DNA from: Atopsyche davidsoni
Lineage: Eukaryota > Arthropoda > Insecta > Trichoptera > Hydrobiosidae
Reading direction: 5' to 3'
Assembly (NCBI GenBank): GCA_022113835.1
Contig: JAILWY010000023.1
Location: 8,742,001-8,806,000, forward strand
DNA: 64,000 bases
Positions 23,749 through 37,119 of this stretch are shown in pieces; the stretch's first letter is position 1, and each line of letters opens with the position of its first letter. Made by a program: the position numbers and the translations under genes. Below the pieces are notes generated by a model. That model saw only the letters and a list, made by a program, of their open reading frames with translations, was not told the DNA's origin and searched no databases.

Positions 23749-26700
23749 TAATTTAAAAATAAAAAAAATAACTACAAAAAAACAAATGATGATCTCAGCC
23801 TCGCCCATCTGCAGCGCCCGTCTAATTACGTCTGTAGACGAAGGGGTTTTTTCTGCCTTTTGGATTATTGATGGGGTACCCGCCCGTCGAGGGTTAAATC
23901 AGGGGAAGGAGATTCCAATACTAGAGATATGTTAAACCAGTCATGTCGACACTCTTCTACCAAAGCATTGTATCTTCCCAAAACTGAGTTCGGGAAAAAA
24001 TTACTCACCTAACCATAATGATCGGGTTGCCGTTTACTCTTTGTTTCGTGTAAGTTATTCTATTTAAAGTTTCAAAAGTATTGCTTGTGAATTTTTAAGT
24101 ATTAAGTGACAACGATTCTAGTAGTTATTATTATTTTTTTTATTCTATCAAAAATGTATATTCATAAAAGTGTTACGTACAGTGTTCTAGTACATATGAT
24201 ATATTTAAAAAACCTTGAAGCACCTACAAGTGGATATTTTAGTAAAAACACTAAGAAAGAATTTAAAAGTCCTTTTAAGAGGTTTTTTGCTCCTTAACAG
24301 ATAAATAACTTTTATAGGTGGTTTGTAATCACCCACAAAAAAAATTAATACTTAAAATATTTTCGCTAGGAATGACACACTTGAAAAGCTTGGCTTTGGT
24401 ATTATAGATATTTGGACCTTAGCTGCCAAGTTTCCAATCGGAACCAAGCCCACTGTTAGATGTAAGGATCTGTGTCTTCAGATGAGTGAAGGGTATTTAA
24501 ATTATATCTTTACAAAGTTATAACGTCTACACAACGATTTACGCAATCAAATCTAATATGAGACCGCAAATGCAACCTTTGAAATTCAAGACTATCAACC
24601 TCCTTGATAAACCCAATTCACTGAAAATAAGCTTCATAGATATATCATAAATCCCACTAACGCTAAATTCAATTGCATATCAATAGAACTCTATTTTTCA
24701 TTATGACTATTGTAAAATCGTTGTATTAATTATATTATATTTAAAACACATTAGACAACAATAAACAAACCGACTAACTGGCAATTTAATTTTAATCACA
24801 TAAATGAATGATATGGTAATTAGTTCTAATTAACACTTTTTACATACGAAACCATGCTGTCAGTATTCGTGGATTTAAAAAATAAAAGTGTTGAGTGAAA
24901 TAGAACCTCCTAGTCATTGAACTCTAGAGTATGGTTTGGGTTAGGTTAGGTTAGGGTGGGTGAGAACATTTCTTTCAAATGGGAAAAAATACAAAAAAAT
25001 AATTTTTAAATAAAACTATACGTATACAAATTAATCAAACTCTGTACATTGCTCTAGTCCAATTTAACATAACATTTCTTTACAGTCTTTAATATTTGCT
25101 ACCTCTCAGTTATTTATGCATGGACATTTTGCACTTAGGTAACAAACTTGTTTATGTAATTTAAGTAGGTTTTCTTGTATTTTTCTCTGTAAATAATTAA
25201 CTTTTACACCTCCTAAATGAGCAGTCTTTACAGCTGGGATTAGAAAAAAATTAAGATGAAATAAATAATAAACAAAAGTAATAGTGTTAAATATAGAATA
25301 TGTTGATATAATTTTTAATTTTAAAATATGTTTTAAAATATCTTCTTTATCAGTTATAAGCAAATTATTTTTTTAGTATCGCTAACAATAAACATATTTA
25401 TACCATTTACTGCCAAACCCAATCAATGGTATTTTCTGTGACTAAAGTGGATTTGCTACAGTGCAGCGCAATATTCCTCGAATTCACCATGAAATTTCAC
25501 ATTTTGTTTACAAAAAACAGTCTTTTATTTGCCAAATTGTTGGGCAGAGCCGTGCTCGCGATTTAACGACGACGCCGTCACAACTCGACTAAATATGAAA
25601 TCAATTATCAAAAAATGAAATTTCAGGGAAAATTTACAACGATTTTTTTCAAAGCGTAAAACTTAATTATATCATAATATTATCTGCAGATAATTTTAAT
25701 GAATCAATGTCTAACTGCCAATAATATTAAATTTAACGGCATAATTTCAATCAACTTAATTAATCTTAATGCTTTCATTGAAAATATTTTTTTATTTGTG
25801 CATATTCTTGAATATTTTCCAAGGCTTGAATTCAAATTGAACCCGTGTTTTTTTATAGAATGATATATTTAAGATAAATAAAGTTTTTAATATACGCGTC
25901 ATCCGATATGAATAAAACATATGGTGGTTTGTCAGGTGAAATTGTTTCAGCTGTATTTTTATCAACAATTTTTTATACAACTACAATTTTAAGAAACAAT
26001 ATTTCATTGCTATTTTTTTTTTTAATAATTTGTTTGATGACTGATTTTATGACGAAGCTCTTCGATTTTAAAATCTCTGAAATCACAAACTATATCGCTA
26101 TTAAACCAGCCGAAATTTGTTTTGTAGATCAATTCTGAAAAAGACGGGAAGATGCTTGAGGAAATGGAATCCTTCAATAATAGGAACTTATGTTGAAATG
26201 CGATGTCTCTTCTTTTCTTGAGAATACACAGCTGAGATTTTGTTGAGCTATGACAAAGGAGTCTAGGAAAATTGGTGGAACAAGGATTGATTTAACATTA
26301 AAAGTTAAAGAAAATAAGCTTAACACACCCATGTGAATAGTTGCAAAATTTTAAAACTTACTAGTACACAGCAAAAAAAAATTATTGATTTTAACATTAC
26401 TATTTTTTTATTACGAAAATTATACATTTCATATTTACGAAAGCCGTCTCGCACGATTTCAGCAGGACTATTTCGCTTTTTATTGCAATTAATTTCTTAG
26501 CAAATGCATTAGCTCTGCGCATAGATAATCGCATCAGGCAGTTATGTGGCGTTATTATTATCATTATTATTATATTGTAGGGTCGGAGGGAGGAGAGGAG
26601 CCCAGTGCATATAACAGCTCATTTCCTCTCAATAAGTGATTTTAAAGATGTCGGTGGACTGCAGACCGGTTTGACTGCGATTGCTTTGGTAGTCGCAGGC

Positions 26701-29700
26701 GGCAGGGAAATAAGCCGTGGACATGGCTTTGGAATAAAGTGGCTTTGTGATCATTTACATACCCGCAGAATGTAAAATTTTTACTTTATTTTTGTGTTTA
26801 CTGAATCTTGTGAATATATGTTTTCTTGTGTTGACTAAGCCTCGCGACCGATGTTGAGTTGATTTTGAATACGGTATTGACCGGTCATTGTATTTTACGA
26901 ACAAACAGTATAATCGAATTGTTCGTAAATAATTCCTGCTTTTGCAACCGGAATATAAGCTAGCCAAAAACAAAATATAAAATTCAGTTTAGGTGTATTT
27001 TTATTGAAGATTTTTTTTCTAAATGAATAAAATATCAACATTTGCATCATAAGTTTTAGTAAAAGTGTAGTGACAACTTATTCAATAATACACCACCCTT
27101 ATGATTTATAGTATTAGCAATTATTTAATAACACTTTTTAAACGTTTTTTCTGAATGTTCATATCAATTCTTTACAAAAGCTTTAAAACATTTTTGTATT
27201 CTTATTTCAACAATACGTTTATTTTATTATTATTAAAAAAAAGTATTTGTGATAAAATTGCATCTATGACATAATTTTCTGTTGATTGTACTGTTACTCA
27301 AACATTATTTCAAAACAAAACCCACATCTTGATAACAATTTTATTTGGTAAGATTTTTATTAATAATTTTTAGCTTATTGTATCTTAATGTTCCATTAAT
27401 GTAAATCATCAGGTACTATTTAAAAAAAAAAATTTATGCCGGATTGTAAAGCCATTCTCTGTAGTGATATGTCCCTGGTATAGAGTGGTCGGGAGGTGGA
27501 ACAGTAGTCGGGTTGGCTCAGAGCTGAAGCCTCTGGAGGACATACTCGCTTCTCCCTCCTCACCCCTGACTACATAGAGACACTCCGCCAACATTCACCA
27601 TTCACTTGGTACCTCCTACAACTCAGCTTCCTCACTATAATTGTATCATTTTTCTTTTAAGCTCCACTGTATTTAGCAGAAAATGTTTTCTTTTACAACA
27701 AGGTATTTTAGATTTTTAACTTTTTACTATTTATATATGAACCGCCGGTTTCAATTATATTGCTTAAAGTTAAATTATTTCGTTCTTATGCGGGGCTTAT
27801 ATGGTGGCGTTATATTTTTATAGTAACGTGAAATAATTTTTAAACGTAGTTTGATTGATTGAAAATTAATTTAAAAACGTTATATTTTTATGGTACAATT
27901 AGTACATTAATTAATTGCTTAATAAAATATATTTTACTAAATAATTATCGTCTAGAAACCCTTTACTCCTTTAAAAATGCAAAAGTGATTAGATCCGACG
28001 GTGCAGACTGGATATAATTTATTTAACATTACTGGCCGTTGATAATAACGTTTCAAGCAATCTTATTTATATATCATGATATAAATACGGAAAATCAACT
28101 TATTATTAAATAACGTTTTACTATAAAATCATAGATTGAGAAATCCGACAAGAATATGTAAACATGATAAGAAAGGTTCAGGACATGAGACCATTATAAA
28201 ATCTCCAAAGTTATTGAAAAGGTGGATAAATGTATCACCTAACAGACTCTGCTCAGAAGATTGTAAAAAAAATCGTCAATGATATTGCAAAATAGAACTT
28301 TTTTTTATAGATAAATCACTTATTTTATAATAAAAGCAACTATCCATACACACTCTTTAAGTTGTGTTTTGATGTGGCCCACAAATACATTGTTAGTTTT
28401 CATGAACCCATAATAAACGAACTTAATAAAAATAAACCCAGCAACAAGCCACTGTCGATACAAACAACTGCTTCTTAATTTTAACAAAACAAAAAATAAA
28501 CAAATTATATTGACATCAGCTTCTAGCAGCAGCCCGAGCGTCAACATTTTTTTGTAATATTAAATCATAACCCTTTAATTTTGTACACGCACCTGAGAAC
28601 AAATTTTTGGGCTTGGATGTGATATTCTCGACTTCTACTACAGTGGCTGCACATCCGTGGTTCGTGTTAAATTATAAAAAATAAAAAAAACTGTTTTGTA
28701 TGATCTTGAATAGAATTTAATGCATGTTTGAGTATTGAAAGTAATATTTGTAGTAGTATTTTTAATAATATATTTAGTAGACTTAAATTGTTTGACCTTT
28801 ACCATACAACAACAAAAATAAGTAGCCAACGGAAGAAGACAGTTTTTTAATATACCTACATATTAAAAGCACTTTGATATAAAATGTATTAAATTCTATC
28901 AAATAGATATGATATGTAAAATTTTAATGTACCCATTGTTGTAGCTTTCATTAAAAATATTTTCACAGCGAAGAATACGGGTAAGTTCTTTATTTTCCAC
29001 TAATATATACAATGCAAAGGTAATTTTATATAAATTTCAAGAATGTAAAAATGCTAAAAATAGCTTGTCTTATCTAAACTATAGGGTACTGAGAAATAAG
29101 GGTTAAAAGTGGCTGCTGATCTTGAGTTAGTTTGCAAGTGAATAACGACTTAAGACTCCCGCGGAGGCCCACGCAGACTGCATCCATCTCCCTTTGTGAG
29201 CAAATCTTCCTTAAGGGCGAAAGTGGCTCGGCGAGTCTTCGTGCAGCTCTATCGAGAGGTTCAGGGCAGAGCTTTAAAACTTTTGGCGTTCTGAGATGCT
29301 GGGAAAAAATGGACTGGATTGTATTTTATAACATTAAAGTCGATTTTGCTTTGATCGTGAAAAGAGCAACTCGCAAACCCGTGGTTAGCCTTGTATTTTT
29401 AACGTGGACATGTCATAAAACTTAATAATCACTTGAGTCTTAATAATAGTTTTTCACTTGTACCAATTTCATAGAGTCGCATGATGGTCATGACCTATAA
29501 ACTTCAAGTCTTTACACGCAATAGCAGATTCGTTTTTTTTTTTTTTAATAAAAAGAATAAAAGTTACTCGAGTTTGTCATATCTCTTAGTGAGACGTAAC
29601 TTTTATTCAGTATGCAATCACATTACGTTAATTTACTAGATATTGAATCAAATCATGGATTAATTAGTCTTTCTACGAACAAAATATAAATACCAACGGC

Positions 29701-30144
29701 TACTACCCAAAAGTAGCAGAAAAGAAGAAGAAAAACTTTATTCGGAATATCCACGAAGATGCAGGTGGTCAGCTTTCGTTCATAAGTTTTTATGCGTTAA
29801 ACAGCTGAGATAATATCTAGATATTGTATCAATTTAAGAGACTTCTAAGAAAATTTAAAAAGTTACATCATATAAATAATATAATACTTATGTTTGATAC
29901 AAAAGTGCATCTTTTATGTTAATCCTTTCGTCACAAAAATATTTAAATATATTATTTATATAAAAATATTGTTTTGTGGTGTTTTTTTTTAATTTACTTC
30001 AAGTCCCTTTGATAAATGTTACACAAGACTGTGTCAAAACAAAGTTATCGTTACTGAAAAATAATTATGCAAACGATTACGGTTATTGACATCAATCTGA
30101 CTTTATTGCTTAATATTAATTAATAATAATAATTTTTCCAACAG
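23749..30144. other. AT-rich stretch without a supported gene
   Basis: Mostly AT-rich. Features seen are (TTAGG)3 at 24,941, an ATT-rich microsatellite near 26,555-26,577 and GC patches at 26,580-26,720, 27,470-27,600 and 29,150-29,290. The 27.5-kb patch has a plus frame from 27,465 to 27,577 (CPWYRVVGRWNSSRVGSELK continuing to SPSSPLTT) and a minus frame; neither is identifiable. Confidence 0.45.
24941..24955 (+). repeat. Short interstitial telomere repeat (TTAGG)3
   Basis: Three exact TTAGG units, the standard insect telomere repeat, preceded by GGG and followed by GTGGG. This is an interstitial trace rather than a telomere; a run of three can also arise by chance. Confidence 0.4.
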
Positions 30145-30270
30145 TTTCCGATGCCAGAGCGTGCACAGGTGTGCGTGGCCGCGAGGGTGCGCGCCCCAGT
30201 AGTGGTGCGGGCAGGTAGGAGGCCGAGCAGGCTGGAGGCTCCGAGCCCAGACTCCGAGACCCACGGCCAG
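30145..30270 (+). other. Candidate internal exon with strong splice sites
   Basis: Acceptor AATTTTTCCAACAG and donor GGCCAG|GTAATG enclose exactly 42 phase-0 codons (PMPERAQVCVAARVRAPVVV and onward), Arg/Ala/Pro-rich. All three minus frames are also long, so the GC-rich composition itself keeps frames open. Exon and regulatory island are both possible. Confidence 0.25.
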
Positions 30271-31014
30271 GTAATGGCCGACCAACTGAACTCCGAGGGT
30301 TCAAGGCCGGAGCAGGCACCAGGACACGCCGTCCTGCGCGCAGGTGAAAGAGAAACCGAAGGTTGCCTCCACAATTGTACGGTAAATAAATGCATTGCCT
30401 CGTGATTGGCGCAATGATTGCTTCATTAGCTTCGAATAATTCAGTATATTAAATTGATTTGTAACAAATTTATCTTGTCAAGAGATGCAGTGCTGGTTTC
30501 TTTAGGTAAAATATCTTTTCTGTGCAAATAAACCCCTTTTCGTCTTTTTTTTTTAATACTAAAAATTATAAATATTTGTGATTTATATTTTATTTTTCAT
30601 ACAACGTATTAAAGTACATTTGTTAGGATGTATACATTAAAAATAGTATTTTTTAATCTATTTACTAAGTCAATTTTTATCTTTGTTCTACAGGTGCACC
30701 GCACATTTTTCTATCAAACAAACGAGTTTTACGTGATGGCAAACTTTCAATACTTAGAAATTAATATACCTTTTATTAATAATTAACCATTTTTTATTTA
30801 ACTAACATTATCAAGTCTCAAATGTGCAACCACAAAAATCTAAGTATTTGCTGATTTTTTCAAATATTTATAAAGTTTGATAGATACTTTTGAACGCTGT
30901 AAATATTGTGAGTCAGTTTGTCCTCTATGATTATATAATATTATTTTATTCCGCATATCCCCGCGGAGGCCGCTCGACCCATATATCCTTGTAGGGGAAC
31001 TAAAAAGAACAGGA

Positions 31015-31270
31015 CTCGAGAAAATAAACACAGGCAGGAAAAACAAAATAATGCGAGCGCGTTTACGATGCGCGCACTCCTCGTTTTTCCAGGCGCAAGG
31101 GTCTTATTTTACTTTACCGTTTATCGGAGTTTCTCCTTTTGCCTCGCGCCGTACGGGGAAATACGAACAACTATTAAGTTTTTTTGCCGGTCAAAAGTGA
31201 TTGAGAAAATGCAGTAGTTGTGAATGACGCCACGTGGCCGGCACGAGTGGAAGCGAGAGGGTTTTTAAAA
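31015..31270. other. GC-rich island with acceptor and short frame
   Basis: Plus-strand acceptor CTCGTTTTTCCAG ends at 31,092 and is followed by 35 phase-0 codons to a TGA at 31,198 (AQGSYFTLPFIGVSPFASRR continuing to FFAGQK). An E-box CACGTG lies at about 31,233. Not identified. Confidence 0.2.
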
Positions 31271-32458
31271 AAGCGACGGATGCAAACAGATTTATTAATT
31301 TATTATCATTATTATTTCTGGTGTTATTTTTTTTAATAAAGGTTTCAAAATAGTTATACGCATATTCTGAAAACCATGATTATATGTATATGGTGTTATG
31401 TGTTTTATAATAATTGTATTTCTTTGATAATGATATGATCGTATACATATAGTAAATAATAAATGCCGAGACAACGGGGACTCTACTTGTGACCCCGTAG
31501 AATCTGCGTTAACCGCCCCACGATCTATAAAGTGAATAAAGTCTCAAGCTATGCTTGAATGGGAAAAAAACTCTGTAAATTGCTTTCAGGTTGAAATGGA
31601 AAAAAAAGTTTGTTAAGTTCAAGTTATGCATTATCGATTCTACGATTTCTATTCAAGGCAAATGTTGAAGACGAAATACGTTAGATTCGACTAAAATTGA
31701 TTCTAACCAGTTGCTTCGTGTTAATCTATTGCCCTCAACTCCGTAAGTAGGATTGATATCTCACCGATAATATATAAATATGAGTCTATTAATATCTAAA
31801 TATGAATTATAGTTGGGCCAGTGTTTAAAAAAAAGTAATGAAGGTGGAGTCCAAATACCCTATCTTGTCTCCTAGTGGAAGTAAAAGCTTTCAAGCTTAT
31901 TTTTTGCTTTTTGGTAAAAAAAAAATTAATAATGTCTATTTACACAATGACTTTTTTTGTTACGTTATTGTTTCGTTTTTTGGTTGTTAAAACAAGTCCA
32001 AATTAGTATGTATACTAATTACCCGAGATTGCATATGCGACTTAATGCATAATATCAATCACCTCAAAATTATACTCCAAACGAGGTAACTTCCGAGTAA
32101 CTGTTTTTTTATGTAATAGTATTTTTGTTTTGAGGTGTGAATATTTGCTTCATTAACGCTGCATAATGTATTCAGTACAAAAAGTAGCTTACCTTAGCAG
32201 AGGTGATCGCATTCGCAAAAAAGCTGTTTGATTATTTATTGCCTACAGAGAATCAGAATCAAATTACTTACGCAAACACCGCTCCTCAATAATTAACTCC
32301 GATAGAGCGAGCCGCCTTATCTGGACATACTCGTCAGCAAATCTCTATATTTATCAAATTAAAACGTTGCAGTTTTCTCTTGAATAGCCACTCAAGCCGC
32401 TTTTTAAACACACAAAAACTGAATCCGTACACACTTTTTGCTCTCGTTACTCTTCCAG

Positions 32459-32585
32459 ATGTGACTTTTTTGGGTTCCTAATAACTAAAATGTCAGAATC
32501 AGATGTGCCGCAAAAAAGAAGTCCGTTATCTGCCGTCGTCCGAGAGCCTCGCCTAATGGAATCGCCGGTGGATCTTCGAGGCTCG
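32459..32585 (+). other. Candidate exon with start codon
   Basis: Acceptor GTTACTCTTCCAG at 32,458, then 31 nt of possible 5' UTR, then an ATG at 32,490 in a good context (ACTAAAATGTC). A 32-codon frame (MSESDVPQKRSPLSAVVREP continuing to VDLRGS) reaches the donor TCG|GTGAGA in phase 0. A minus frame of 69 codons lies opposite. No family recognised. It pairs in phase with the next candidate at 33,379. Confidence 0.28.
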
Positions 32586-33378
32586 GTGAGAAACATGCCA
32601 CGTTTTTTAGTCTCAAATTCCATGGCACGCGCCCGTGATGATACCATTACCGCCACCCGAAGGTCTCCGCAATGCCGACCAGGTTTTTTCTACCCTCCAT
32701 TGTCCCCGTCTTACAATGTGTTTACTGCATTCGGCAAATATTCCGTCCGCATTCCGTGATGTTGCGAGGTACGCGATTCAATTACCGGCTTCTTGTTTAT
32801 CGTTTATTCGGTATGTTTTATATATTAAGGACTCGTTATTGTTTATGTTTGAGGTTTTGGAGTTTTGTGATTTGTGATCAAGCCCTTGGAATTTATTTTT
32901 CTCTTGAGACACCAAGTATGTGCATAAGTTTTTGTAAATAATGAAAACTCGCCACTTGAGAATCTTTCGTGGTAATCATTAAAATGCCCGGGTACAATAA
33001 ATATATTCGACTGAAAAACGATTATATACGAGTTTCGATTATAACGAGTATATTAAAAAGGAATGCAGTGATCATTGTCATTTTTACATCTAAAATTAAG
33101 TATTATGATACACTACCTAAGTATTTTAAAATATAATCAAAACTGAAATAAATAATGGAGAAAGTTAGTTACTTTGAAATAATAATAAAAATTTTATTGA
33201 TTTATATCGATATGATTTGAATTTTATTTTTAGTTTTTTATTGTTATTAAAGATACAATCAAATGCATGTAAGTTTATTAAAATATTAAGCTGAGTAGTT
33301 CGAAGCTTGTGATTTAATCACTCGTTTTAATCAATTAATTGGAAACTTATCATCACATCAGGCTTCTTTACCTTTCAG

Positions 33379-33478
33379 CAACAATCCCCTCTCCGTTCCT
33401 CTCACTACGAGGAATCCACGTCTGCTTGCCAAATACCAATTGAAAATCTCTTCGCATGGATGAAAATATCAAATTCGT
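33379..33478 (+). other. Candidate exon following 32,459-32,585
   Basis: Very good acceptor CTTCTTTACCTTTCAG, then phase-0 codons QQSPLRSSHYEESTSACQIP, IENLFAWMKISNS, and a donor TTCGT|GTATGA. LFAWMK recalls the short tryptophan motif of Hox-type proteins, but no homeodomain exon was found in the rest of the window, so the resemblance may be accidental. Confidence 0.25.
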
Positions 33479-34019
33479 GTATGAGCATACGTTTTTTTTT
33501 TATACAGATACATATCTCCTTTATTGGTTTGAACCTTTGAAGCAACTTGAAGACACCCGCCGTGTTGGTAGCTTCTCCGCTCACCTCTCTAGTCCAGTCA
33601 TATTTTTCTCAGGTGCCGATTTGGAGACCTCAGATCCTCCCTATTTAATTTGATTGGTTTTTTTTAACAATAAATACTAGTATTTATTATTAAGTATATT
33701 CTTATATATTCCCCACCCATTTGGTATAACTGCAAATATGAAGAACTTTTTTCATAAACCTCCGCTAATTATAAATATTTTTTTTGGGAAGTACAAAATT
33801 AAAGGAAGCCACACTTCACAACTTTATGTACAGTGAAATCAGATCTTAATTATAAATGTTAATTATAAAGGCATATAAAAACTGAATTTACTTTAGACAG
33901 GTGGGTACCCACTTGTGGCCACTAATACGAAAAAAATTCAAGCATGTAAATATTCACGCCTTCAACCTCTAGCGATCTTCACTAGAACATATTTAATATG
34001 ATAAATTAATTTTTTTAAA

Positions 34020-34210
34020 GAACGTCGAATGACTTGCGACGCCTCGTCAGAAACGGTTTACATCGGCCATTGTCATCCGGTAATTGAAATCGGAAATCAA
34101 TTTAACAACCTGTCCACTTCGCCTCATGAAGACGTCCGCGCGGCGTCCCTGGCCAGGCCGTCCTCCGGCGTCGCGGGCTCTCCATTAAGATTCCGAGAAT
34201 AATTAAAGGT
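34020..34210. promoter_or_regulatory. GC-rich island E
   Basis: CpG-rich block with CATCGGCCATTGTCATCCGG, GGTAATTGAAATCGG and TCCATTAAGATTCC. No credible coding frame; enhancer-like composition. Confidence 0.3.
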
Positions 34211-34779
34211 AATTTAAAGTAGTTTTCAGAAATTGTTAACGATGAATGATCTCAAACAACTGGTATTCTTTTTAATGGCGCTAATTTTGTATAATTTAAA
34301 ATAAAAATATTAACATTGCTGCCTATTTCTAATCGCGTTTCTTGAAAATTAATACACTTGTCCATAACGCAAAATCGTTGATATATAAATTAATTTAATC
34401 AGATAAACGAGAAAAAAACGTGATTTCTACTGGAAAAAAATCAGGTGTAGATTTAATTAATCAAAATAGAAACAATAAATACTATCGATAGTCTTGACTG
34501 CGTTGTTGAATATTAATAACTGCATTCACAGAACTAACCGAGCACCGCTCTAGTGCCAAGTATGTCTACCGAGTATCTTGAAGCGACCAGCGATTATTTA
34601 TTTAGATAAGTCATTTCTGTCTCATTCATAATCACAATTGACTTAATTTAGCACATACGTATTTCGCATAAGAAGATGAACAATTTCAACATCAAACTAA
34701 GTGTTTTGTAAATAACATGTACATACTATAAAAATGTGATTTATACCATACGTTACAGCAATGCAAATGTACCCTGATT

Positions 34780-35260
34780 TCTCGGGATATTCTAATGCAG
34801 TGCATCGATGTTCCCCTTGGCTATCTCTGTCAGCGATCGCCGATAGCGTGATGTGACAGTTCATAGTCGGGCTGCTCGGCTTAATTGACAATCCGCTGCG
34901 AACAGAAAGCTCGCGATGATAATGACGTTACACAGATAATGACTCCAGGCAAATCATTCGACCACGGTCGAGAGCGACTCCGCCGGCCCGCGATAACCAG
35001 TTCTGCGTGTAAACCATAGATTAAGTGTTATTTTACAGCATAATGTCGGATGCTGCGATCTCCGCGAAGGGATTTATTGGCAGGAAGTAGGCGGGCTGCG
35101 CGCGCAGAGCGTCTGATTGGCGGGAAAATCCACTTCCTCCCGCCAAAACCCGCAAAATGGCCGCCAGTCCCCGCGCTCATTATTGACATTATTCATATCC
35201 GATGCGTTTAATTGCAGCGAAATTGCAGGCACTCAACACTCCCGTCGGTGCACTCATAAA
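34780..35260. promoter_or_regulatory. GC-rich island F with paired E2F sites, promoter-like
   Basis: Contains an inverted CCAAT (GATTGG), TTGGCGGGAAAA at 35,117-35,128, its inverted partner TCCCGCCAAAA at 35,138-35,148, and AAAATGGCCGCC (YY1/Pho type) just after. This combination is typical of cell-cycle-regulated TATA-less promoters. No transcript can be recognised downstream on either strand. Confidence 0.4.
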
Positions 35261-36059
35261 ATCTCTGTTACAATACTGACGATCATTGATTCTAATTACC
35301 TAGATAACTGACGAAATCAATATTTATAAAATTTCAATATATGTAAATATTCAAATAAATTTGATCAGTTTTTATACCTGTTAAATGCTTGGATTTGAAT
35401 TTTTTTTTGATAGTCAATTCAAACTTTTATTATTATTTTAAAAAGATTTAAGTAAAAGTCTCTTTATTGTAATTTTGAAATGATTTTACACACGTTATTG
35501 ATGATGAACACAAAAGCTCGCCTTGCTTCGTGCATTCACCACGAGTTGAAGGTATCCCTCCGCCGTAAGGGTATACGATGATCTGGTTCAGTTGGTACAT
35601 CAGAATTCAGGTTTACATGTAGAAGCTTGCGGTTGTCTACTCTTGAGTAAAGCTTCGGGTTTCAAAAAGTCAACGAGATATGTGAGATTTATTACCCGGA
35701 CTACTGAAGCTGATTATTAATATGTACATACTTGGCATATGTTAAAAATTAAATATATCTAAAAACAAATATTCACAATTGATGATTCAGCCTAGTTTAA
35801 ATTTTTGTTACAAAATTATACTAAAACATACAGCGCCCACTGCAATTCATATTTCATTGTTTAGTTTATTAATTCAGGAAATTGAAAAGAATACAAAATT
35901 TGGGATTTGCTTGTATATTTGGAGTGTTTTAGCCTTTATGGGGATCGCTATCGATTTAAGCCTCTTTCTATTTTGAAAGGTATCGCTTTATACGTGGCGT
36001 TTTCAGACTAAACAATGTATCGAATTGCAAATATTTAATATTAAAATTAGATCCAACGC

Positions 36060-36290
36060 TCCTCTCGCGTATGCAGAGTGGCGTTAATGCCTTCGTTCCT
36101 ATATGAGTAAGCCTGTGCAGCCGTCTGCGAGGTTGACAAGTATTGAGGCTGGTGACGCGACGATCCCGAATCCAAGTCCTTGCAGAGGGCAGCCTGTCGG
36201 CGCAGAGCCGCGGACCAAGGCCGGCTCGGCTATATGCGGCGGCCATTGGCGTAGGTGCTGCAGTCCGGGGACCTCTCGTAATAAATAACC
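36060..36290. other. GC-rich island G, frames open on both strands
   Basis: A plus frame (61 codons from 36,103) and three minus frames are open. One minus frame from 36,229 to 36,049 ends in a stop and reads protein-like (DSGSSRHQPQYLSTSQTAAQ), but no good acceptor lies before it. Undecided between exon and regulatory island. Confidence 0.2.
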
Positions 36291-37119
36291 ATTACTAAAA
36301 AAAATAAAAAACAAAATCATGCTAACAAGCTAACTTATTCATAAAATATAAAACAATGAAAGTGAATTTGTACAACTCCAACTTTTATACGTTTTTGCAC
36401 TTTGTTTTTAAATATCTTATATTATTTTCTGCACGCCTGTTTTGAATTTATTTATTTTTGCGTCATCGTTTTTGTTGTTGTTTATGACTCGTACCAGTAA
36501 TGTGCGGTTAATTTATCGACAGGCCAAATTAATTTTCATTAATTAAATCGATTGAACTCAGAGTCTAAACCTACATTTTACACCAATACTTTCGTAAATA
36601 TTATTTAAATTCATTTCGTTTTTGTTGTATCAGATTTTGTGTCAACTGGCATGATTTGAGCGGTGGAGTTTTATTTAATTAACTCTGTGGCATGTGATTA
36701 GTGGTGTCCGTGAGGTGAAATTATGCGAATGCGAGTGCACCAGTACCGCAACTTCTATTTGCGACTGGTTAGCAACCATTGAAGTCACTGCGATGTCATG
36801 CACTACTAAAGGGATTTTTTTATTTGATAGCTGATCGTAAACATCAAGGATCGATACTCACAGCCTCCTTGCAAATAACAGAAAATAAACATCAAATAAA
36901 AATAATATTTTAAATTTACTCAGTTGTAATTTATTAAATTTAATAATACCATATTTATGTGAATTTAAGAAATCTTTTAAGTACTTGTAAACTATTATTA
37001 TTCACCAATGTTAAATTAACTTTAGTGACCACTGGCATGTTATAAGTATCACATTTTTTTTTATAAACAAATAAATAAAAGTGCTCATTTGTAAAATGAG
37101 TTCTCGGAATCGTCCGCAT

